From Bacteroidota bacterium (GTDB lineage: Bacteria > Bacteroidota > Bacteroidia > Chitinophagales > Chitinophagaceae), in assembly GCA_947447835.1 (NCBI GenBank), contig CANFLP010000025.1, positions 1 through 19,668 on the forward strand: a stretch of DNA of 19,668 bases. The letters are read 5' to 3'. The number at the start of each line of letters is the position of its first letter. Positions within the stretch are counted from its first letter, which is position 1. Both the position numbers and the translations under genes were made by a program. A model generated the notes under the pieces. It searched no databases, was not told the origin of the DNA, and was given only the letters and a program-made list of their open reading frames with translations. Below, piece after piece: positions 15,428 through 19,668 of this stretch.

Positions 15428-15431
15428 GGGG

Positions 15432-15468
15432 AATATTTAGTACTATGCATCACACAGTACTAAATATT
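15432..15468. promoter_or_regulatory. Probable PadR operator: perfect 13-bp inverted repeat
   Basis: AATATTTAGTACT and AGTACTAAATATT are exact inverted copies separated by 11 bases. Each half contains the palindrome AGTACT. The repeat lies over the expected -33 region of the padR promoter, so a bound PadR dimer would block RNA polymerase. A third, partial copy (TAGTAC) occurs at 15413-15418, near the expected transcription start. Confidence 0.65.
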
Positions 15469-15480
15469 TTATAGTATTAT

Positions 15481-15524
15481 AAAAAATAAAAAGCTAATAC
15501 ATTGTAAATCAATATATTAGCTTT
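15481..15524 (-). terminator. Rho-independent terminator of the M16 peptidase operon
   Basis: On the minus strand AAAGCTAATA and TATTAGCTTT pair perfectly (10 bp) around a 15-base loop, followed by TTTATTTTTT. It lies about 100 bases past the stop of the second M16 gene. Confidence 0.8.
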
Positions 15525-15557
15525 AAAATAATTTTATGGAAGCGAAATTATAGGGAT

Positions 15558-15615
15558 AATTGGCTAGATAGGCCTAGGTTAGATGATTCGATTACCCAAA
15601 AGCATCTAGCTAATT
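15558..15615. repeat. Imperfect 12-bp inverted repeat after the M16 operon
   Basis: AATTGGCTAGAT and ATCTAGCTAATT are inverted copies with one mismatch, separated by 34 bases that include further CTAG-containing short repeats. It begins directly after the stop codon of the second M16 gene and before the terminator. No function can be assigned. Confidence 0.4.
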
Positions 15616-15622
15616 AGACCTG

Positions 15623-16906
15623 CTAGTAAACGACTAGTTCGTAAAAATCTTCCTCGTTTAAATACTTGTTAGCCAAGTCCTTGATTTGTTCTGGCTGGAT
15701 AGCCCTAACTACATTAATAGTATTATAAAAATACTCCTCGGTTAAGCCGTTTAATATATATGATTTCCAACGACCAATAATTTGGAATGGACCATCCACA
15801 TCGCCCAGTAATGAACCCAACATATAATTCTTAACTAATTTCAATTCGTCTATATCCACTAACTCATTTCTTAAAATAGCCATCTCCTTATATACTTCAT
15901 CAATGGTGGCTCTGCAAACATCCTTACCTGCGTCCGTACTAACTAACCAAGCACTTTGCTGAATATGGTTTTGCAAATAACTATGTATACCATAAGTGTA
16001 CCCCTTATCCTCTCTAATATTACTCATTAAACGAGAACCAAAAAAGCCGCCGAAAATATTATTTAATACTTGTGCAGCAGGAAAATCAGGATGATGCCTA
16101 TTAGGAAAATGTCTTGCAATACGAATAGAACCTTGCACAGAAGATGGATCATTTACAACACTATACTTTTTCTGTGATGCAGCAATAATAGGATGTACAG
16201 GGGTCTCTATTAATTTTTTATTTAACGGAAGCGTGCCTATGTATTTATTTAAAATAGATTCAATATTTGCAGGAAACTGTCCAGCCATGAATACTATACA
16301 CTTGCCCTCCTTATAATACTTATTGTAAAATGTAACCAAGTCATCTCTGGTTAATTGATTATAACTTTCTTCGCTTGAATATTTCCCATATGGATGATCA
16401 ATTCCAAATAAGTATTCATCAATAAATCTATTTGCGATAAAGTCTCCTTTTTTTAAATTTAAAGTGAGTTGCTGAATTTGATTTTTTTGATAAATATCCA
16501 ATTCATTTTCTGGAAATACAGCGTCTGCAACCAATTCACTTACTACAGGAATTACTTCCTGAAAATGTTTAGTTAAACTATGCAAGCTAATGGTAGCTGT
16601 TTCGTTATAACATGATCTATTTAAATAGGCTCCATAAAATTCAAAGGCATCATTTACCTCAAATGCTGACTTATTATGAGTTCCATTTTTTAATAAATAA
16701 TTAGTGGCAGGTGCTACCCAATTTTTTGTCTCATAACTATTACCTGCAAAAAACACTAATTCCATTAGCATTACTTCTTGAGCACCTCCTTCAAATGCGT
16801 ACACTTCTACCCCATTATCCAAAGTATATTTTTGGCATGGCTTTAATTGAATATCAAAGTCAACTGCGTCTTTAATATTGGGAGCGATGGTTCTGTCTAA
16901 TGCCAT
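15623..16906 (-). CDS. M16-family peptidase subunit without zinc site
   Basis: 427-residue pitrilysin-fold protein that has lost the catalytic centre. The region aligned with HXXEH reads P66-A-T-N69-Y70, so both histidines and the glutamate are gone, while the surrounding fold (LDNGVEVYAFEGG at 29-41, then LLKNGT at 71-76) is kept. The C-terminal half keeps the substrate-binding arginine/tyrosine motif SNIREDKGYTYG (R298, Y303/Y305). No signal peptide, so it is probably cytoplasmic. It lies 43 bases after the active M16 gene; the two probably assemble as a heterodimer, as known for M16B peptidase pairs and the mitochondrial processing peptidase. Confidence 0.88.
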   Translation of the reverse strand: MALDRTIAPNIKDAVDFDIQLKPCQKYTLDNGVEVYAFEGGAQEVMLMELVFFAGNSYETKNWVAPATNYLLKNGTHNKSAFEVNDAFEFYGAYLNRSCYNETATISLHSLTKHFQEVIPVVSELVADAVFPENELDIYQKNQIQQLTLNLKKGDFIANRFIDEYLFGIDHPYGKYSSEESYNQLTRDDLVTFYNKYYKEGKCIVFMAGQFPANIESILNKYIGTLPLNKKLIETPVHPIIAASQKKYSVVNDPSSVQGSIRIARHFPNRHHPDFPAAQVLNNIFGGFFGSRLMSNIREDKGYTYGIHSYLQNHIQQSAWLVSTDAGKDVCRATIDEVYKEMAILRNELVDIDELKLVKNYMLGSLLGDVDGPFQIIGRWKSYILNGLTEEYFYNTINVVRAIQPEQIKDLANKYLNEEDFYELVVY

Positions 16907-16949
16907 GTTGTTATAGTTATGCGAATAATTCTTTTTCTATTAAAAGATG

Positions 16950-18194
16950 TTAGGCGCTTGTTTTGCTGTAATAATATAAAGTGTTTCTATTGCTGTCCTG
17001 AAAAATAGTTCTGGCTGTTTCTTGAATCAACGCAGGGGTCACTGCCTGGTATTTTGATAGCTCATCATTCATTAATGCCGCATCCCCTATCAATTCATAA
17101 AAAGCAAGGCTTTGTGCACGGTTCATAATACTCATGTCTTCAAAGCATATCATGCTTTCTGTTTTATTGATTACTTTTTGTACTTCTTTGGCGTCTAATA
17201 TTTCGGTCTTCATTTTTTCTACTTCTTCTAACACTGCCTTCTCCGCCACCGACATACTAATACCTTTTACCAACTTACCTGTAATCACAAATAAACCTGG
17301 ATCAATAGTGCCAAAATGAAAACAAGAAATAGAAGAGAACAACTGTCTAACCTTTATTAATTGTTCATACAAACGTGAAGAAGCACCGCCACCCAATACT
17401 TCGGTTAATAAATCTGTTGCGTGATAGCTTTCATCAAAACGACCTCCCATATGCCAGGTCATCATTAACATGTCCATTGGCACATCGGCACGCACATCCA
17501 TGCTTTTATGTTTCTCTTGTTTGGGCTCTACTGGCAAATTTCTTTCATAAGGCTTGCCTGCAGGAATTGGACCAAACCATTTCTCAGCCAATCCTTTAAT
17601 GTCTTCTGTTTTCACATTTCCTGTGACAACTAAAATGGCATTATTAGGACGATAAAATTGAAAGAAGAACTCTTTTACTTCATCCATGGTTGCTTGCTCC
17701 ACATGTGCAAGCGAAGCGCCAATTGTCATCCATCTATACGGATGTTTGGTATATGCTAACGTGCGCATTTTATGCCATGCATCACCATAGGGTTTATTGA
17801 TATAATGTTCCTTAAACTCTTCACAAACCACTTTCCTTTGCACTTCTAAACTCTTTGGACTAAATGCCAATGACAACATTCTATCACTTTCTAACCAAAA
17901 AGCCGTTTCAATATTTTCGGCAGGCAATTGACAATAATAATTAGTAAGGTCATTGGTGGTGTAAGCATTATTCTCTCCGCCTGCTCTTTGCAAGGGCTCG
18001 TCATATTCTGGAATATTAACGCTACCGCCAAACATCAAGTGCTCAAATAAATGAGCGAAACCTGTTTTTTCGGGGTTCTCGTCTTTGGCTCCAACATTGT
18101 ATAAAATATTCACTACGGCCATGGGTGTGGTCGTATCTTGGTGAACCAATACTTTTAAGCCATTGTCTAATTGGAATCGGTCAAATTGTATCAT
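16950..18194 (-). CDS. M16-family zinc metallopeptidase (active subunit)
   Basis: 414-residue peptidase (from the ATG at 18194) with the inverted zinc motif HLFEH in GFAHLFEHLMFGG. The third ligand is expected in VVCEEFKEH, about 75 residues on. LDNGLKVLVHQD at the N-terminus is the usual opening strand. The C-terminal half (GGGASSRLYEQLIKVRQLF) lacks the arginine/tyrosine substrate pair kept by its partner. The frame is open 4 codons further, but only to a TTG inside the -7 element, so the ATG is preferred; the resulting 5' leader would be only a few bases. No signal peptide. First gene of the two-gene operon. It could degrade cytoplasmic peptides; the natural substrate is unknown. Confidence 0.92.
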   Translation of the reverse strand: MIQFDRFQLDNGLKVLVHQDTTTPMAVVNILYNVGAKDENPEKTGFAHLFEHLMFGGSVNIPEYDEPLQRAGGENNAYTTNDLTNYYCQLPAENIETAFWLESDRMLSLAFSPKSLEVQRKVVCEEFKEHYINKPYGDAWHKMRTLAYTKHPYRWMTIGASLAHVEQATMDEVKEFFFQFYRPNNAILVVTGNVKTEDIKGLAEKWFGPIPAGKPYERNLPVEPKQEKHKSMDVRADVPMDMLMMTWHMGGRFDESYHATDLLTEVLGGGASSRLYEQLIKVRQLFSSISCFHFGTIDPGLFVITGKLVKGISMSVAEKAVLEEVEKMKTEILDAKEVQKVINKTESMICFEDMSIMNRAQSLAFYELIGDAALMNDELSKYQAVTPALIQETARTIFQDSNRNTLYYYSKTSA

Positions 18195-18203
18195 AATGGA
18201 GGA

Positions 18204-18211
18204 CAAAATTA
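18204..18211 (-). promoter_or_regulatory. -7 promoter element of the M16 operon
   Basis: TAATTTTG is an exact TAnnTTTG match 9 bases upstream of the ATG at 18194. It implies a nearly leaderless transcript and argues against the TTG at 18206 as start. A TTG upstream is at 11 bases, not ideal for -33. Confidence 0.5.
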
Positions 18212-18284
18212 CTCCTTTTAAACAAGAGTCTATTTGCGAATATAGATAAATTCAAAAGGCGCTAAAACCAAAGCCATTAAGCCT

Positions 18285-18292
18285 TAACTTTG
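18285..18292 (+). promoter_or_regulatory. -7 promoter element of mqnC
   Basis: TAACTTTG is an exact TAnnTTTG match 19 bases before the mqnC ATG. The 117-base region between the M16 and mqnC starts carries the two divergent -7 boxes; I saw nothing else in it. Confidence 0.55.
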
Positions 18293-18311
18293 TACCTCTT
18301 AAATAAAGCAT

Positions 18312-19436
18312 ATGCAATTAGACGAATTATATAAAAAGGCCCTGAATTTCGAGTATTTAACTAAGGAAGAAGGAATGTTTTTATTTGAACATGCCCCTTT
18401 AAATGAAATTAGTTATGTCGCAAATGAGTTAAGAAAAAAACAAGTGCCTCATGGTAAAGTAACTTGGCAGATTGACCGTAATTTAAATACGACTAATGTA
18501 TGTATTGCCAATTGTAAGTTTTGTAATTTTTATAGAGTACCAGGTCATCCAGAAGCCTATATCACAGATATGGATACTTACCGTGTAAAAATTAAAGAAA
18601 CATTGGAATGGGGAGGAGATCAATTATTATTACAAGGAGGACACCATCCTGAATTAGGATTAAAATTTTATACAGATATTTTTAGTCAGATTAAAAATGA
18701 ATTTCCAACTATCAAATTGCACACGCTAGGACCCCCAGAAATTGCGCATATTGCTAAGATGGAAAAAATGACGCATACCGAGGTGCTTAAAGCATTACAA
18801 GCAGCGGGCATGGATTCCTTACCAGGTGCGGGTGCCGAGATTTTAGTGGACCGCGTAAGAAAATTAGTTTCTAATGGTAAATGTGGCGCCGACGAATGGT
18901 TGGATGTAATGGCAGCTGCACATCAATTAAATATTACTACAAGTGCTACCATGATGTTTGGTCATGTAGAAACTTTAGAAGAAAGATTTATTCACTTAGT
19001 TCGTATTCGCGAAGTACAAGATAAAAAGCCAAAAGACGCAAAAGGTTTCTTAGCGTTTATTCCTTGGACCTTCCAAGACGTAGATACACTTTTAACTAAA
19101 ATTAGAGGCGTTCATAACTTAACAACAACCGAAGAATATATTAGAATGATTGCCATTAGCCGAATCATGCTGCCGAATATCAAGAACATTCAGGCTAGTT
19201 GGTTAACGGTGGGTAAGGCAACTGCTCAGGTATGTTTGGAGGCTGGCGCTAACGACTTTGGAAGTATCATGTTAGAAGAAAATGTGGTAAGTGCAGCTGG
19301 TGCGCCTCACCGTTTTACATATAAAACAATACAAGAAGCTATTAAAGAAGCTGGTTTTGAGCCTCAATTACGTAACCAACAATACGAATGGCGTGAGCTT
19401 CCTGCTGGAATTCAGGAACAAATCGTCAATTATTAG
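18312..19436 (+). CDS. mqnC: Cyclic dehypoxanthinyl futalosine synthase
   Basis: Radical SAM enzyme that cyclises dehypoxanthine futalosine in the futalosine route to menaquinone. The [4Fe-4S]/SAM motif is C64-IAN-C68-KF-C71 followed by NFYR, the aromatic signature of MqnC rather than MqnE. Before it, QIDRNLNTTNVC is the usual lead-in. GGDQLLLQGGHHPEL at about 96-110 and SLPGAGAEIL near 169-178 are also MqnC-like. Length of 374 residues is normal. It is the only menaquinone gene here, so mqnA, mqnD and mqnE must be elsewhere. It implies that the organism makes menaquinone by futalosine rather than the classical Men route. An ECF sigma gene follows 62 bases later; no strong terminator was seen between. 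Confidence 0.92.
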   Translation: MQLDELYKKALNFEYLTKEEGMFLFEHAPLNEISYVANELRKKQVPHGKVTWQIDRNLNTTNVCIANCKFCNFYRVPGHPEAYITDMDTYRVKIKETLEWGGDQLLLQGGHHPELGLKFYTDIFSQIKNEFPTIKLHTLGPPEIAHIAKMEKMTHTEVLKALQAAGMDSLPGAGAEILVDRVRKLVSNGKCGADEWLDVMAAAHQLNITTSATMMFGHVETLEERFIHLVRIREVQDKKPKDAKGFLAFIPWTFQDVDTLLTKIRGVHNLTTTEEYIRMIAISRIMLPNIKNIQASWLTVGKATAQVCLEAGANDFGSIMLEENVVSAAGAPHRFTYKTIQEAIKEAGFEPQLRNQQYEWRELPAGIQEQIVNY

Positions 19437-19498
19437 TAGTTGCCTGTAACTTTTGGGCTCCATCTTCGTTATACCTATACTTAAAAGCTAAACGAGGG

Positions 19499-19668
19499 AT
19501 GACCGATCAAGATTTCAATAATTGTGTAGATAATTACTCCGATGGGGTGTATCGTTTCATAGTCAAAAATATTGGCCATGAAGCGGATGCGCAGGATATT
19601 GTCCAAACAGCTTTTGAAAAACTGTGGATCAATCGTTTAAAGGTGGAACCAGAAAAAGTAAAATCCTA
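19499..19668 (+). CDS. ECF sigma factor (partial, runs off right edge)
   Basis: The first 56 codons of an extracytoplasmic-function sigma-70 factor. Region 2 is visible: YRFIVKNIGHEADAQDIVQ, then TAFEKLW, matching the core-polymerase-binding and -10-recognition helices (the canonical A-D-D-x-x-Q-x-x-F pattern). It starts at ATG 19499 after AACGAGGG, a purine-rich ribosome-binding stretch. Region 4 and any anti-sigma partner lie beyond the window. Its target genes cannot be told. No exact TAnnTTTG was found in the 62 bases upstream, so it may be co-transcribed with mqnC or use another promoter. Confidence 0.85.
   Translation, partial: MTDQDFNNCVDNYSDGVYRFIVKNIGHEADAQDIVQTAFEKLWINRLKVEPEKVKS

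Noticed and set aside
1..19668. CRISPR arrays, tRNA/rRNA genes, insertion sequences, phage or defence genes.
   Set aside because: No regular repeats, cloverleaf-like segments, transposase motifs or defence-type domains were seen on either strand; all large frames are explained by metabolic or housekeeping families.

Overview
The window looks like chromosomal DNA from a low-GC member of the Bacteroidetes, plausibly the Chitinophagaceae/Cytophaga side of the phylum. Three things point there: the arginine genes include the Bacteroidetes-type N-acyl-ornithine carbamoyltransferase (ArgF'), exact copies of the Bacteroidetes -7 promoter element TAnnTTTG sit just ahead of many genes, and Shine-Dalgarno sequences are mostly weak or absent. 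I saw no rRNA, tRNA, CRISPR, insertion sequence or phage gene. This is a core-metabolism and housekeeping region.

Positions 1-5655 (minus strand) hold a tightly packed arginine operon, in transcription order: GNAT acyltransferase, argG, argC, argD, argF', argB (cut by the left edge). Together they would acylate glutamate, phosphorylate and reduce it, transaminate it to an acyl-ornithine, carbamoylate that, and make argininosuccinate. argE-like deacylase and argH genes are not in the window. The ArgF' specificity residue (Val90) predicts succinylated rather than acetylated intermediates. Upstream of the operon, 5656-5910 is a GC-richer, highly structured leader. It holds a 39-codon ORF ending in two Arg codons, Gly, Phe and the tandem stops TGA TAG; these stops lie inside the 5' arm of a perfect 8-bp hairpin, and a T7 run follows before the first gene. 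This looks like an undescribed arginine attenuator or arrest-peptide switch and is the most interesting item here.

Positions 6060-6371 (plus) encode a small YHS-domain lipoprotein. Positions 6421-15401 (minus) hold a large SNF2 helicase with two SWIM zinc motifs, a ComB-like phosphosulfolactate phosphatase, a short SSB without the acidic tail, glycine-cleavage GcvT, and a PadR regulator-PspC membrane protein operon. That operon has a perfect 13-bp inverted repeat as its likely operator. Positions 15623-18194 (minus) hold two adjacent M16 peptidase subunits, one with the zinc site and one without, which probably form a heterodimer. On the plus strand, 18312-19436 is mqnC (futalosine-route menaquinone synthesis), and 19499 to the right edge is the start of an ECF sigma factor.

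Hairpins with T-rich tails end the M16, PspC and gcvT transcription units. All family assignments come from reading motifs by eye; no database search was run.
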